A DNA stretch of 64,000 bases from Octadecabacter sp. SW4 (GTDB lineage: Bacteria; Pseudomonadota; Alphaproteobacteria; Rhodobacterales; Rhodobacteraceae), in NCBI RefSeq assembly GCF_008065155.1, contig NZ_CP042819.1:2548922-2612921 (forward strand). Direction: 5' to 3'. Below are positions 46,323 through 55,527 of the stretch, piece after piece (position 1 is the stretch's first letter; every line of letters begins with the position of its first letter). The notes beneath the pieces are model-generated. The model searched no databases. It worked only from the letters and a program-made list of their open reading frames with translations, and was not told the origin of the DNA. The translations under genes and the position numbers were made by a program.

Positions 46323-46937
46323 ATGTCCTGGACCGATGATCGGGTCGAAACCCTCAAGAAAATGTGGGGCGAAGGCCAATCCGCAAGCCAGATCGCCAAG
46401 GAACTGGGCGGCGTGACGCGCAATGCCGTGATCGGCAAGGTGCACCGCCTTGGCCTGTCCAACCGCGCCGGATCGGGCGGAAACGCCGCCAAAGCCGCGC
46501 CCAAGGCCGATGCCAAGGCCAAGGCACCTGCCAAGCCCAAGCCCGCCCCCAAGGCCAAAGCGGCCCCCGCCGTCGAACCCGAAGCTGAAGCTGAGGATGA
46601 CGGCAAGCCGATCATGCAGACACAGGCCGCCGCTCCGCGCCCGATGTCCGCCGCACGCCGCGCGATCATCCCTGCCGGTCAGCCCCTGCCGCCCCAGCCC
46701 AGCGCGAACGAAATTTCGCCCGAGGCATTGGCCAAGGTCAACGCCGTGGAACGCACGGCCAAAAAGATCAGCCTGATGGAACTGACCGAAAAGACCTGCA
46801 AATGGCCCGTGGGCGACCCCGCGACCGAAGATTTCTGGTTCTGCGGCCTGCCCTCGCAAGCGGGCAAACCCTATTGCGAAGCGCATGTCGGCGTGGCTTT
46901 CCAGCCGATGTCGTCGCGCCGCGACCGCCGCCGTTAA
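46323..46937 (+). CDS. gcrA: GcrA cell-cycle regulator
   Basis: 204 aa. N-terminal SWTDDRVETLKKMWGEGQSASQIAKELGGVTRNAVIGKVHRLGLSNR is the DNA-binding domain of GcrA (about 1-45), an Ala/Lys/Pro-rich linker follows (55-100), and the C-terminal TEKTCKWPVGDPATEDFWFCG ... YCEAH part binds sigma70. Alphaproteobacterial master regulator that works at CcrM-methylated promoters. Followed by a clear terminator. Confidence 0.95.
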   Translation: MSWTDDRVETLKKMWGEGQSASQIAKELGGVTRNAVIGKVHRLGLSNRAGSGGNAAKAAPKADAKAKAPAKPKPAPKAKAAPAVEPEAEAEDDGKPIMQTQAAAPRPMSAARRAIIPAGQPLPPQPSANEISPEALAKVNAVERTAKKISLMELTEKTCKWPVGDPATEDFWFCGLPSQAGKPYCEAHVGVAFQPMSSRRDRRR

Positions 46938-46957
46938 ACGACGCCACAGCGCATCCG

Positions 46958-46990
46958 AAAGCCGCCCCGCCGTGGGCGGCTTTTATTTTT
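46958..46990 (+). terminator. Rho-independent terminator after gcrA
   Basis: AAAGCCGCCC - CGCCGT - GGGCGGCTTT (10 bp) followed by a T-rich tail, 20 nt after the gcrA stop. Confidence 0.9.
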
Positions 46991-47044
46991 TCAGAAATGG
47001 CATGTTTGCGATATGATGTGGCAAACCACATAAGGACTGCGCCC

Positions 47045-47569
47045 ATGCCAACACGTTATTCCCGCACCCTTGCCACACTGCACTGGCTGCTTGCGCTGAT
47101 GATCATCGGCGCGCTGTTTGGTGGCAAAGTGCTGCTGGCAAATACGCCCAACAGCGACCCCGGCAAGCTGTTCAGCCTCAGCCTGCACCTGTCGCTGGGG
47201 CTGGCGATCCTGGCACTGATGACCCTGCGCGTGATCGTCCGCTGGCGCAGCGCAGCGCCGCCCCATGCCGATATCGGGAATGAAATCCTCAATAAAGCAG
47301 GGGTTTGGGCGCATTGGGTGCTTTATGCTCTGGTGTTCATCATGGCAGTGTCCGGCATCGTCACAGCGCGGGGCGCGGACCTGCCTGATATCGTGTTCGG
47401 CGGATCAGGGGCGCCCCTGCCCGACATATTCACAGGTTCGGCGCGCACCCTGCACGGCATTACCTCGACAGCCCTTATTGTGTTGATCATCGGCCATATT
47501 GGCGCGGCGATCTACCACCAGTATGTGCGCAAGGACGGGCTTTTGGCGCGCATGTCCCTGCGTCGTTAG
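47045..47569 (+). CDS. Cytochrome b561
   Basis: 174 aa, four membrane helices. Heme-ligand histidines are placed at His13 (TLHW), His48 (LSLHLS), His92 region (WAHWVLY) and a late His (GHIGAAIYHQY). Electron transfer in the inner membrane, partner unknown. Start at the ATG at 47045, not the earlier in-frame codons that overlap gcrA. Confidence 0.88.
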   Translation: MPTRYSRTLATLHWLLALMIIGALFGGKVLLANTPNSDPGKLFSLSLHLSLGLAILALMTLRVIVRWRSAAPPHADIGNEILNKAGVWAHWVLYALVFIMAVSGIVTARGADLPDIVFGGSGAPLPDIFTGSARTLHGITSTALIVLIIGHIGAAIYHQYVRKDGLLARMSLRR

Positions 47570-47629
47570 TATTGCCCTTACCCGCCAGCTTGCCTAAGTC
47601 CTGAGGAACTGAATTTAGGCACGGTTTTC

Positions 47630-48517
47630 ATGCGCGACACCAGCGACACATCTGCCCCGCAAGGAACGTGGGGCCAGTGGCTTACCAACCTGTTCCTGCG
47701 TGGCCTGATCGGCGCGGCGCTCGTGCTGCCGTACAATGTGCGGCTGCGGTTTCTGGGCTGGGCGGTTGAACAGATCGTCGCCCCTCTTGCCGGATACCGC
47801 CAGCGCGCCGAAGACCAACTGGCGCTGGTTTATCCCGAAATGCCTGCCGATGAACGCCGCGCCATCGCGCGCCGCGTCTGCAACAATTTTGGCCGCACCC
47901 TGATCGAAAATTATTCGCACCCTGCATTTGGTGAACGGGTGGCGCAGATGCCGGTGTCCGGTCCCGGCCTTGCCGCCGTGGCCAAGGCCAAGGCCGAAGG
48001 GCGGCCGGTTATTTTCGTCACCGGCCATTTTGGCAACTTCGAGGCCCCGCGCCATGCCCTTCACGCTTTGGGCTATACGGTCGGCGGCCTATACCGGCCC
48101 ATGTCGAACACCTATTTCAACGCACATTATGCCAGCACGATGGAAGGCATTTCCGGCCCCGTCTTTCCGCAAGGACGGCGCGGCACGATGGGATTTGTGC
48201 GTATGCTGCGTGATGGCGGCATGGGCGTGTTGTTATTTGATGTGCGCAGCACAGCCTTTGACGACATCGACTTTTTGGGCCACCCCGCCCCGACAGCCAC
48301 ATCCGCGGCTGACATTGCGTTGCGGGTCAATGCCCTGGTGGTGCCCATCTTTGGCACACGCCGCGCCGACGGCGTAACCTTTGATATCGTGATCGAAGCC
48401 CCCATCGCCCACAGTGATCCGGTGACGATGATGCGTGATATGACGGCCCGGCTCGAGGCGCGTATCGCCGCTCACAAGGATCAATGGTTCTGGGTGCACA
48501 AACGCTGGCGCAAATAG
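47630..48517 (+). CDS. Lipid A biosynthesis acyltransferase (LpxL/HtrB family)
   Basis: 295 aa. Membrane-associated acyltransferase; catalytic HX4E motif seen as HFGNFE, followed by GGLYRPMSN and QGRRG substrate segments. Adds a secondary acyl chain to lipid A or a related surface lipid. First gene of the surface-glycan region, 62 nt upstream of neuB, which suggests the nonulosonate product ends up on LPS. Confidence 0.88.
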   Translation: MRDTSDTSAPQGTWGQWLTNLFLRGLIGAALVLPYNVRLRFLGWAVEQIVAPLAGYRQRAEDQLALVYPEMPADERRAIARRVCNNFGRTLIENYSHPAFGERVAQMPVSGPGLAAVAKAKAEGRPVIFVTGHFGNFEAPRHALHALGYTVGGLYRPMSNTYFNAHYASTMEGISGPVFPQGRRGTMGFVRMLRDGGMGVLLFDVRSTAFDDIDFLGHPAPTATSAADIALRVNALVVPIFGTRRADGVTFDIVIEAPIAHSDPVTMMRDMTARLEARIAAHKDQWFWVHKRWRK

Positions 48518-48579
48518 CCAAAGATTGCACCGCTGCGCGCGCCGTGGCATCACCATGCCAACAACCACCGGAGCGCCCA

Positions 48580-49614
48580 ATGAAGATTGCACACCGCGAA
48601 ATTTCCGCCCAACACCCGCCATTGGTCATTGCCGAAATCGGCATCAACCACGGCGGCGATCTGGCCGTGGCCAAGGAAATGGTGCGGCTTGCGCATTTAT
48701 CGGGCTGCGAATGTATCAAGCACCAGACCCACATCGTCGAAGACGAAATGACTGACGAAGCCAAACAGATATTTCCGCCCAACGCCGATGTCTCCATCTG
48801 GGAGGTCATGGCCCGATGCGCCCTGCCGCTTAAGGACGAAATCAAGCTCAAGGACTACGCCGAAAGCCTGGGGATGATCTATATCTCGACCCCGTTCAGC
48901 CGCGCCGCCGCGGATTTCCTCAACGGGATCGGCGTGCCGGCCTTCAAGATCGGCTCGGGCGAGGCCGACAACCTGCCCCTGATCCGCCATATCGCCGGTT
49001 TCGGCAAGCCGATCATCATGTCAACGGGCATGCAGACCATTGAAACGATGCGCGAAAGTGTCGCGATCCTTGATGCTGCGGGGGTCGAGTATGCGCTGTT
49101 GGAATGCACCAACCTTTATCCCTCACCACCCGAAATCGTGTCCCTCAAGGGCGTGACAGAGCTGCAAAACGCCTTTCCAAAGGCGCATGTGGGCTTTTCC
49201 GATCACTCGATCGGGCCGGATATGGCGCTGGCTTCGGTCGCCTTGGGCGCCTGCATTCTGGAACGCCACTACACCGACACGCGCTATCGCAAGGGCCCCG
49301 ATGTGATCTGCTCGATGGACCCGGCCGAGCTGAAATACCTGATCGACCGGTCCCGCGAAATCCACACCGCCCTGCACAACGAAAAGCAGCGCACCGGCCC
49401 CGAAGAAGACGTCTACCGCTTTGCGCGCGCGTCCGTCGTCGCCGACGCCGACCTGTCCGCCGGCCACGTCATCACCGAAGCCGACATCTGGGCGCGCCGC
49501 CCCGGATCAGGCGCCATCCCGGGCTATGACTTCGACAAGGTCGTGGGCAAAACGCTGAAAATCGCGGTGGCTCGGAACCAGCAGTTGACGTGGGATGATT
49601 TGAGCGATGCGTGA
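48580..49614 (+). CDS. neuB: N-acetylneuraminate (nonulosonate) synthase
   Basis: 344 aa. TIM-barrel condensing domain (1-280) with VIAEIGINHGGDLAVAKEM, the metal/PEP region CIKHQTH and GFSDHSIGPDMALASVALGA, and a C-terminal SAF antifreeze-like domain (about 285-344). Condenses PEP with ManNAc (or a related 2-acetamido sugar) to a nonulosonate. No legionaminate/pseudaminate dehydratase-aminotransferase genes are nearby, so Neu5Ac-type substrate is favoured. ATG at 48580 after CGGAG. Confidence 0.92.
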   Translation: MKIAHREISAQHPPLVIAEIGINHGGDLAVAKEMVRLAHLSGCECIKHQTHIVEDEMTDEAKQIFPPNADVSIWEVMARCALPLKDEIKLKDYAESLGMIYISTPFSRAAADFLNGIGVPAFKIGSGEADNLPLIRHIAGFGKPIIMSTGMQTIETMRESVAILDAAGVEYALLECTNLYPSPPEIVSLKGVTELQNAFPKAHVGFSDHSIGPDMALASVALGACILERHYTDTRYRKGPDVICSMDPAELKYLIDRSREIHTALHNEKQRTGPEEDVYRFARASVVADADLSAGHVITEADIWARRPGSGAIPGYDFDKVVGKTLKIAVARNQQLTWDDLSDA

Positions 49615-50317
49615 ACTGGCCGGGTACCATCGCCATGACATATTGAACCTGATCAAAGGTGACGGTCTGATTGGTGTCGAACTGGGCGTTGCGGCAGGCG
49701 ACTATTCCGCCCGCATGGTCGCCTCGGGGCGGTTCGCGGAATTCTTTGGCGTCGATATGTATGCCGACACCCATGATGTTGACCAGTACAAGACAGCCCT
49801 GCGCAAGGTCGGGCTACACGGGCCATATAAACTCCTTCGGATGAGTTTTGCCGAGGCCTATGATCTGTTCGAAGACGAAAGCCTCGATTTCATTTACATC
49901 GACGGCTACGCACATTCCGGTCAGGAAGGCGGCGAAACGATCTGGCAATGGGCGCGCAAGGTAAAGATCGGCGGCCTGATCGCAGGCGATGACTACCACG
50001 ATGACTGGCCATTGGTGAAAGAAGCCGTGGACCGTTTTCTGGATTACACTGGTTTCGAAGGTTACATGACCACCGAGGTCGAACCGGACATAAATTACGC
50101 CTCGCATCCCAGCTGGGGCGCGATCAAAACAGCCGCCGTGCAAGGCGAGGCACCCGCCGATCTATTGCAACGCGGCAAGGCCGTCGGCGCGCGCATCGCC
50201 GCAAAACGCAAAGCGGGGAAGCGATTAGGCGACTGGTTGCACAACGTAATCGGTGACAAACGCTATGCCCGCTTGCGCGAATGGAACCGCGCCCGAAAAT
50301 CCGGGCGCAAAAGCTAG
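49607..50317 (+). CDS. Class I SAM-dependent methyltransferase (family 24-like)
   Basis: 236 aa. Motif I VELGVAAGDYSARMV and the LDFIYIDGYAHS acidic motif followed by GGLIAGDDYHDDW are those of the Methyltransf_24 group found in surface-polysaccharide loci. Basic C-terminal helix (KRKAGKRLGDWLHNVIG). Overlaps neuB by 8 nt; probably modifies the glycan or a sugar precursor. Confidence 0.84.
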   Translation: MRELAGYHRHDILNLIKGDGLIGVELGVAAGDYSARMVASGRFAEFFGVDMYADTHDVDQYKTALRKVGLHGPYKLLRMSFAEAYDLFEDESLDFIYIDGYAHSGQEGGETIWQWARKVKIGGLIAGDDYHDDWPLVKEAVDRFLDYTGFEGYMTTEVEPDINYASHPSWGAIKTAAVQGEAPADLLQRGKAVGARIAAKRKAGKRLGDWLHNVIGDKRYARLREWNRARKSGRKS

Positions 50318-50952
50318 CTGCGGACAATCCGAATGCGGCCTTCAGACTCCCAGCCCTGGATAATCCGTCCCTCGGCGGCGAAATCATGCGGTGTCTCGTA
50401 ATTGGGTGGGTTGTAATAGGTTTCGGTAGCGCCAAAGTCGAACCCATAAAGGGTGATTGATGCCGCGCAATCAAGGCGTAACATATAGCTAAGCATCATA
50501 TACCCCGACGATGGACGGCGGCCAATTTTTTGGCGGTCCGCAATCCAGTAGCGGTGCGGATAGAACAAGACTTTCTTGAGGTTTGATCCGCGCACAATGA
50601 CAAGGTGGCGCAACTTGGGTGTCAACAACACCATATAGGTTGGATCAAATTGCTGTTCGATTTCATCTTCGGTCAGGGTCGGCGTTAGTGAAACAATATC
50701 CGTCCGCGTGCCTTGCGCTTTTGGCGAAACAACGAACCCACGGTTAAGGCGAACAACAAGGTCATGTGCGTCAATTTCGGAACCATAATCATGCGCAAGC
50801 AGACTGCGGGCGTTCCCAATCAACGCAACGGTCCGCCCTTTCAGTGCAAGTCCCATCCGCGCATCGGAATTGCGAGACAATTTGAAAAAAAATGCGCGCG
50901 GTGCCTGCCAAAGATAGCGGCGTGGGAATGAGCTGATCCGTTCACTCAACAT
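50314..50952 (-). CDS. GT29-type sialyltransferase
   Basis: 212 aa. All four sialylmotifs appear in order: motif L at 41-72 (VALIGNARSLL ... IDAHDLVVRLNRG), motif S at 147-171 (PSSGYMMLSYMLRLDC ... YGF), motif III TYY at about 178-180, and motif VS His189-x4-Glu194. GT29 is the eukaryotic-type sialyltransferase family and is rare in bacteria, which normally use GT42, GT38, GT52 or GT80. Expected to move a CMP-nonulosonate made by the neighbouring NeuC/B/A. N-terminus has only a weak amphipathic stretch, so the site of action is probably cytoplasmic face of the inner membrane. Starts 2 nt after the stop of the next gene. Confidence 0.82.
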   Translation of the reverse strand: MLSERISSFPRRYLWQAPRAFFFKLSRNSDARMGLALKGRTVALIGNARSLLAHDYGSEIDAHDLVVRLNRGFVVSPKAQGTRTDIVSLTPTLTEDEIEQQFDPTYMVLLTPKLRHLVIVRGSNLKKVLFYPHRYWIADRQKIGRRPSSGYMMLSYMLRLDCAASITLYGFDFGATETYYNPPNYETPHDFAAEGRIIQGWESEGRIRIVRS

Positions 50953-50954
50953 AA

Positions 50955-51737
50955 TTAGTCTTGATCCAGATCGCCACCATAGCGCGCCCAATAATCCATC
51001 ATCCATTTCACTCGGCCGCGACCCACATGCGGGAATATTCCCCACCACCCCGCGCGCACCAGATCAATCGGGCGCGGTTCGCCGTGGAATGCGACGATCC
51101 GCGTGGCGGCGGGGGGCGGTGCGGGTCGCAACACTGCACCCAGACCCACGGGGCGGCGCAGGTGATACTTAAAGCTCAGCACCCACTCCAGCGGCCAGAA
51201 CGCAAGCGTGCCATCGGCCACCTCGCCCTGCAAATAGATCTGTTCGATCCGGTATTTCGCGACCATCGCGTCGCGGTCGGCGACAAAGCGGTCAAACAAC
51301 TCGGGGTGTGCGCCTGCCGTAAAGGTAAATACGCCCGTCCCGGCCATCGGCCGCGCGTTGTGCCGGCTTTTGATCCAGTTTTCGCCAACATCGATCACCG
51401 CAATATCGCCACCGTAATCAAACAGGTCGTCCAGCGGACCGGTTATGACGCTGTCCAGATCAATGAACAGACAGCGCCCGGTGATGTCATACAACTCTTT
51501 TTTGAAGACGCTCAGCTTGGCCCAGCCGCCCTTTTTCCAATGGCTTTCCGCAAGGCCCATTTCGGGAATGGGAAAGGCATCAATCGCCGGATCAAGACCC
51601 GCTGCGTCCTCGGTCAAGCAGACAAACCTGAACGGGCCAGTCAATTGCGCGCGCACCGCACGATACAGCACATTCACATAAGCCGTCGAATAAAGCGTGC
51701 CCCACTTCATGCAGATAACTGTGCGGGTCTGGGTCAC
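50955..51737 (-). CDS. GT-A type glycosyltransferase
   Basis: 260 aa. A D-x-D-like motif CLFIDLDSVITGPLDDLF within a GT-A fold (about 85-105), preceded by WKKGGWAKLSVFKKELYDI, resembling GT8-like and capsule glycosyltransferases. Start set at GTG 51737, preceded by GGAGG at 5 nt; the longer ATG frame lies in the divergent neuC leader. Upstream partner of the GT29 gene, same transcript. Donor and acceptor unknown. Confidence 0.78.
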   Translation of the reverse strand: MTQTRTVICMKWGTLYSTAYVNVLYRAVRAQLTGPFRFVCLTEDAAGLDPAIDAFPIPEMGLAESHWKKGGWAKLSVFKKELYDITGRCLFIDLDSVITGPLDDLFDYGGDIAVIDVGENWIKSRHNARPMAGTGVFTFTAGAHPELFDRFVADRDAMVAKYRIEQIYLQGEVADGTLAFWPLEWVLSFKYHLRRPVGLGAVLRPAPPPAATRIVAFHGEPRPIDLVRAGWWGIFPHVGRGRVKWMMDYWARYGGDLDQD

Positions 51738-51858
51738 TTTGGCCTCCGGTGTGTTCGGGCGAACCTTATGCCTGCGTTTTTTGATTGTCCACGCCGTGCG
51801 TTGCCAGTCTTGCGGTGCCCAGCTATGGTCGCCCCGCGTGTCCCAAGTAAGGCGAACC

Positions 51859-52983
51859 ATGACCAAATCCATCCTTTTCGTCACCGGTACGCGTGCCGAT
51901 TTTGGCAAACTCGAACCGCTGGCCGCCGCAACCCGTGATGCGGGGTTTGATGTATCGTTTTTCGTCACCGGGATGCACACGCTTGACCGCTATGGGATGA
52001 CGAAACTGGAAGTGCAGCGCATGGCGGGGGTTGCCGTGCATGAATTCCTCAACCAGCGCATGGGCGATCCGCAAGATATGGTGTTGGCCAAGACCGTGAT
52101 GGGATTTTCCGATTTTGTCGCCGAGCATCAGCCTGACCTGATCGTTGTCCACGGTGACCGGATCGAGGCCCTGGCCTGTGCCCTTGTGGCGGCAACCAAC
52201 TATATCCGGTCCGCCCATATCGAGGGCGGCGAGGTTTCGGGCACCATCGACGAGGTGTTCCGCCATTGTAACACCAAACTGGCCGCCCATCATTTCGTCA
52301 GCTCCGAGGATGCCGCGCGCCGGGTCATGGCCTTGGGCGAACCGCGCGAGGCGATCCATGTGATCGGCTCCCCCGAGCTTGATTTTCATTCAACCCCGTC
52401 GGGTGTCAGCATGGATGACGTGCGTGCTCACTACGATATTCCGTCGGGCGACTTTGGCATTTGTGTCTTTCATCCGGTCACCAGCGAAGCCGCAACAATG
52501 GGCCAGCAGGCACGCGACCTGTTTGGTGCCCTTGACGCATCAGGGCGCAATTTCGTACTGATCGCGCCCAACAATGACCCGGGGTCCGACGAAATTTTTA
52601 CGGCGATTGATGCCCTGCCGCGTGATCGTTTTCGCGTGATCCCTTCCATGCGTTTCGCGCATTTTTCCGAACTGATGAAAAACGCGGCCGTCATGGTTGG
52701 CAACTCCAGTGCAGGCGTGCGCGAGGCTCCGTTTCTTGGCACGCCCAGCCTTGATATTGGCACACGCCAGTCAAACCGTGCACAGGCCCCGTCGCTGTTC
52801 ACCGCGCAGGCGTCAGACACGGCGACAATCGCGGGCTTTCTGAACGACGAATGGGGCAAAACCTATCCACGCCACACCGCCTTTGGCAGCGGCAGCGCCG
52901 CCCAGCGCTTTGTCGGGATCTTGAAGGATGACGGGTTCTGGTCGGCCAGCATGCAAAAGCGGTTCCATGACCACACCGGCTGA
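51859..52983 (+). CDS. neuC: UDP-N-acetylglucosamine 2-epimerase (hydrolysing)
   Basis: 374 aa. FVTGTRADFGKLEPLA, LIVVHGDRIEALACALVA, HIEGGEVSGTIDEVFRH and VGNSSAGVREAPFLG are the NeuC signatures; gives ManNAc and UDP, the first sialic-acid step. ATG at 51859 after AAGG. Divergent from the GT pair, 17-nt overlap with the first KdtA-like gene. LegG (legionaminate) is a close alternative name. Confidence 0.91.
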   Translation: MTKSILFVTGTRADFGKLEPLAAATRDAGFDVSFFVTGMHTLDRYGMTKLEVQRMAGVAVHEFLNQRMGDPQDMVLAKTVMGFSDFVAEHQPDLIVVHGDRIEALACALVAATNYIRSAHIEGGEVSGTIDEVFRHCNTKLAAHHFVSSEDAARRVMALGEPREAIHVIGSPELDFHSTPSGVSMDDVRAHYDIPSGDFGICVFHPVTSEAATMGQQARDLFGALDASGRNFVLIAPNNDPGSDEIFTAIDALPRDRFRVIPSMRFAHFSELMKNAAVMVGNSSAGVREAPFLGTPSLDIGTRQSNRAQAPSLFTAQASDTATIAGFLNDEWGKTYPRHTAFGSGSAAQRFVGILKDDGFWSASMQKRFHDHTG

Positions 52984-54244
52984 AACGGGAACGGGATTGC
53001 GGGCCTATCTAGCGCTCACGGCCCTGATCAGCCCGCTTTGCCCGCTGATCCTGCGCCGCCGCCTGAAACGCGGCAAGGAAGACCCGGCGCGCTGGTCTGA
53101 AAAACGCGGCCGTGCATCTGCGCCCCGCCCCGATGGTCCGCTGATCTGGCTGCACGCCGTGGGACTGGGCGAAGTCATGGCCCTGCGCGGGTTGATCGCC
53201 GCGCTGCACGCCGCCCGCCCCGATCTGTCGTTCCTCGTGACCTCGACGGCGCGGTCGTCCGGCGGGGTATTCGCCGACAACCTGCCACCGCGCACCACGC
53301 ATCAGTTCCTGCCGCTTGATCTGGCCGGTCCGGTCACGGCCTTTCTCGATCACTGGCACCCCGATCTGGCGGTCTGGAGTGAACAGGATCTCTGGCCCCG
53401 CCTTGTGCATCAAACCCATGCGCGCGGCATTCCTCTTGCGCTGGTGAATGCTCGCATGGACAGTGCGGCCCATCGCAAACGCGCCCGTATGCGCGGGATG
53501 TTGCGCGACACCTATGCGCGGTTTGCCTACCTCGCCGCGCAGGATGATGCCACCGCGCGCCATATCCGCGACCTTGCGCCAAACGTCACCATCACCACCC
53601 TTGGGTCGCTCAAATCCGGTAGCGCACCACTGCCCGATGACCCGCGCGAACGCGCCGATCTTGCCCGCCATCTGGGCGCACGCAAGCTGTGGTGCGCGGC
53701 CTCGACCCACGGCGCAGACGAGGCGGTGGTGCTGGCCGCCCAGGCGATGCGCCACCGCGCCGATCCCGCCGCGCTTTTGATTATCGTGCCCCGCGATCCC
53801 GACCGACGCGAGTCACTTGCCAGCGCCTGCGCCGCATACGGGCTGCCCTATGCCATGCGGTCCTGTGGAGAGCTGCCAAAACCCGGCGATGCGGTCTGGA
53901 TAGCCGATAGTTTCGGCGAACTGGGGCTTTGGTATCGCCTTTGCCCCGTAGCCGTGATTGGCGGATCATTCGGGCAGGTGCAGGGCCATAATCCGTGGGA
54001 AGCTGCGCAGCTGGATTGCGCGATCCTCCACGGCCCCAATACGGCGAATTTTGCTGCTGACTACACCGCGCTTGCGCAGGCTGGCGCGACCATTCCGGTG
54101 CGCGACGCAGCAACCCTCAATGCGGCGCTTGACCGGCCCGATCTGATCGAAATGGCCACGCAGGCGCGCATTCTGCAATCCAATAGTGCGGGAAGTGTCG
54201 CGCGCACCAGTACTGCGTTGCTGGACCTGCTGGGGGACGGTTGA
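52967..54244 (+). CDS. 3-deoxy-D-manno-octulosonic-acid transferase-like protein (KdtA-like 1)
   Basis: 425 aa GT-B enzyme of the WaaA/KdtA family: WLHAVGLGEVMALRGLIAAL, LPLDLAGPVTAFLDHWHPDLAVWSEQDLWPRLV, and the C-terminal GGSFGQVQGHNPWEAAQLDCAILHGP. It lacks the long N-terminal membrane helix region of true KdtA but keeps the hydrophobic start (ALTALISPLCPLIL). Overlaps neuC by 17 nt and the second KdtA-like gene by 1 nt (TGATG). May transfer Kdo or the nonulosonate made by this locus. Confidence 0.85.
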   Translation: MTTPAETGTGLRAYLALTALISPLCPLILRRRLKRGKEDPARWSEKRGRASAPRPDGPLIWLHAVGLGEVMALRGLIAALHAARPDLSFLVTSTARSSGGVFADNLPPRTTHQFLPLDLAGPVTAFLDHWHPDLAVWSEQDLWPRLVHQTHARGIPLALVNARMDSAAHRKRARMRGMLRDTYARFAYLAAQDDATARHIRDLAPNVTITTLGSLKSGSAPLPDDPRERADLARHLGARKLWCAASTHGADEAVVLAAQAMRHRADPAALLIIVPRDPDRRESLASACAAYGLPYAMRSCGELPKPGDAVWIADSFGELGLWYRLCPVAVIGGSFGQVQGHNPWEAAQLDCAILHGPNTANFAADYTALAQAGATIPVRDAATLNAALDRPDLIEMATQARILQSNSAGSVARTSTALLDLLGDG

Positions 54245-55527
54245 TGCCCTACCCGACCACCAAAATTCGGCTCTTTCTGGTCGGCTATACCCTGCTTTGG
54301 GTGCTCGGCCTGCCATTCATTCTGATCTATCTGTGGCACCGGGCACGCCGCGATCCAGATTATTTCGCGCATCTTGGCGAACGCTTCGGGCGTTACCCGA
54401 CCGGCCTGCAAAACGCAGTCTGGGTCCATGCGGTCTCCTTGGGGGAGGTCCGCTCGGGCGCGCCGTTGATCAAGGCCTTGCTGGCGCAGGGTGACCCTAT
54501 TGTCATCACCTGTTTCACCCCCGCCGGCCGGCGCGAAGCGATGGCGCAGTTCAGTCCAGAAATCAGGTCAGGTAAAGTCGCCGTTGTCTGGGTACCGTTT
54601 GAATTCAACTGGTGTTTCCGGCGATTCTTTCGTGCCTTCACACCCCGCTATGGTCTTGTCATGGAAGTGGAAATCTGGCCACGGATGATCGCGGCCTGCC
54701 ATCGCGCAGGGGTTCCGCTGCTGCTGTGCAACGCGCAATACACCACCAAGAGCTTCGCCCGCGATGCGGCCCGCACACCTGTCATGGCGCAGATGTTGCG
54801 CGGCTTTGCCGGCGGGTTGGTCAAATCGGATTTGCAGGCCGAACGGTTCCGCACAGTCGGGCTGACGAACCTTGCCGTGACAGGTGAATTGCGCTTTGAC
54901 CAGGCAATTCCACCGGCGCAATTGGATGCCGGTCGCACAGCACGCAAATGGTTAAACGCCAGCAAGACCGTGACGATAGCCAGCGCCGTCGAGGGCGAAG
55001 ACGATCTGTTCATCGCCACCATCCGCGCCCATCAAGATACGTTGTTTGTCTATGTGCCCCGCGCGCCCGAACGGTTCGGCGATGTGGCCCAAATGCTGAC
55101 TGATGCTGGCCTGCGGGTCGGGCGGCGCAGCGAATTGTTTAATACTAAACTATCTGCACAAGGCGCCGCCCCGGACATCGACGTTCTTTTGGGTGATTCA
55201 CTGGGCGAGATGTATTTTTACCTTGCCATGGCCGACCGCGTGGTCGTGGGCGGGGGGTTTTTGCCGCAGGGGTCGCACAACATATCCGAACCGCTCGCCC
55301 TAGGGAAACCCACGATCGTCGGCCCCGAAATCTGGCCGATCGAATATCCGGCAACCGAGGCAATCGCAGCAGGGGCCGTGATACAGGTGGCACAGGCAGA
55401 TCAACTCGCACAAGCCCTGCGCGATCCAGTGCCCGACAGCGCTACAATCACAGCCTTCTTTGCCGATCATACCGGCGCGGTGGCCAAGACCCTTGCCGCC
55501 ATCCCGCGCCTGCTTACCAGGCGCTGA
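54244..55527 (+). CDS. waaA: 3-deoxy-D-manno-octulosonic-acid transferase (KdtA-like 2)
   Basis: 427 aa. N-terminal membrane helix (KIRLFLVGYTLLWVLGLPFILIYLWHR), the WVHAVSLGEVRSGAPLI catalytic region, VPFEFNWCFRRFFRAFTPRYGLVMEVEIWPRM and GGGFLPQGSHNISEPLALGKPTIVGPE. This is the more canonical KdtA of the pair, which adds Kdo to lipid A precursors at the inner membrane. A TTG at 54241 precedes the ATG. Convergent with the SDR gene, overlapping by 14 nt. Confidence 0.87.
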   Translation: MPYPTTKIRLFLVGYTLLWVLGLPFILIYLWHRARRDPDYFAHLGERFGRYPTGLQNAVWVHAVSLGEVRSGAPLIKALLAQGDPIVITCFTPAGRREAMAQFSPEIRSGKVAVVWVPFEFNWCFRRFFRAFTPRYGLVMEVEIWPRMIAACHRAGVPLLLCNAQYTTKSFARDAARTPVMAQMLRGFAGGLVKSDLQAERFRTVGLTNLAVTGELRFDQAIPPAQLDAGRTARKWLNASKTVTIASAVEGEDDLFIATIRAHQDTLFVYVPRAPERFGDVAQMLTDAGLRVGRRSELFNTKLSAQGAAPDIDVLLGDSLGEMYFYLAMADRVVVGGGFLPQGSHNISEPLALGKPTIVGPEIWPIEYPATEAIAAGAVIQVAQADQLAQALRDPVPDSATITAFFADHTGAVAKTLAAIPRLLTRR

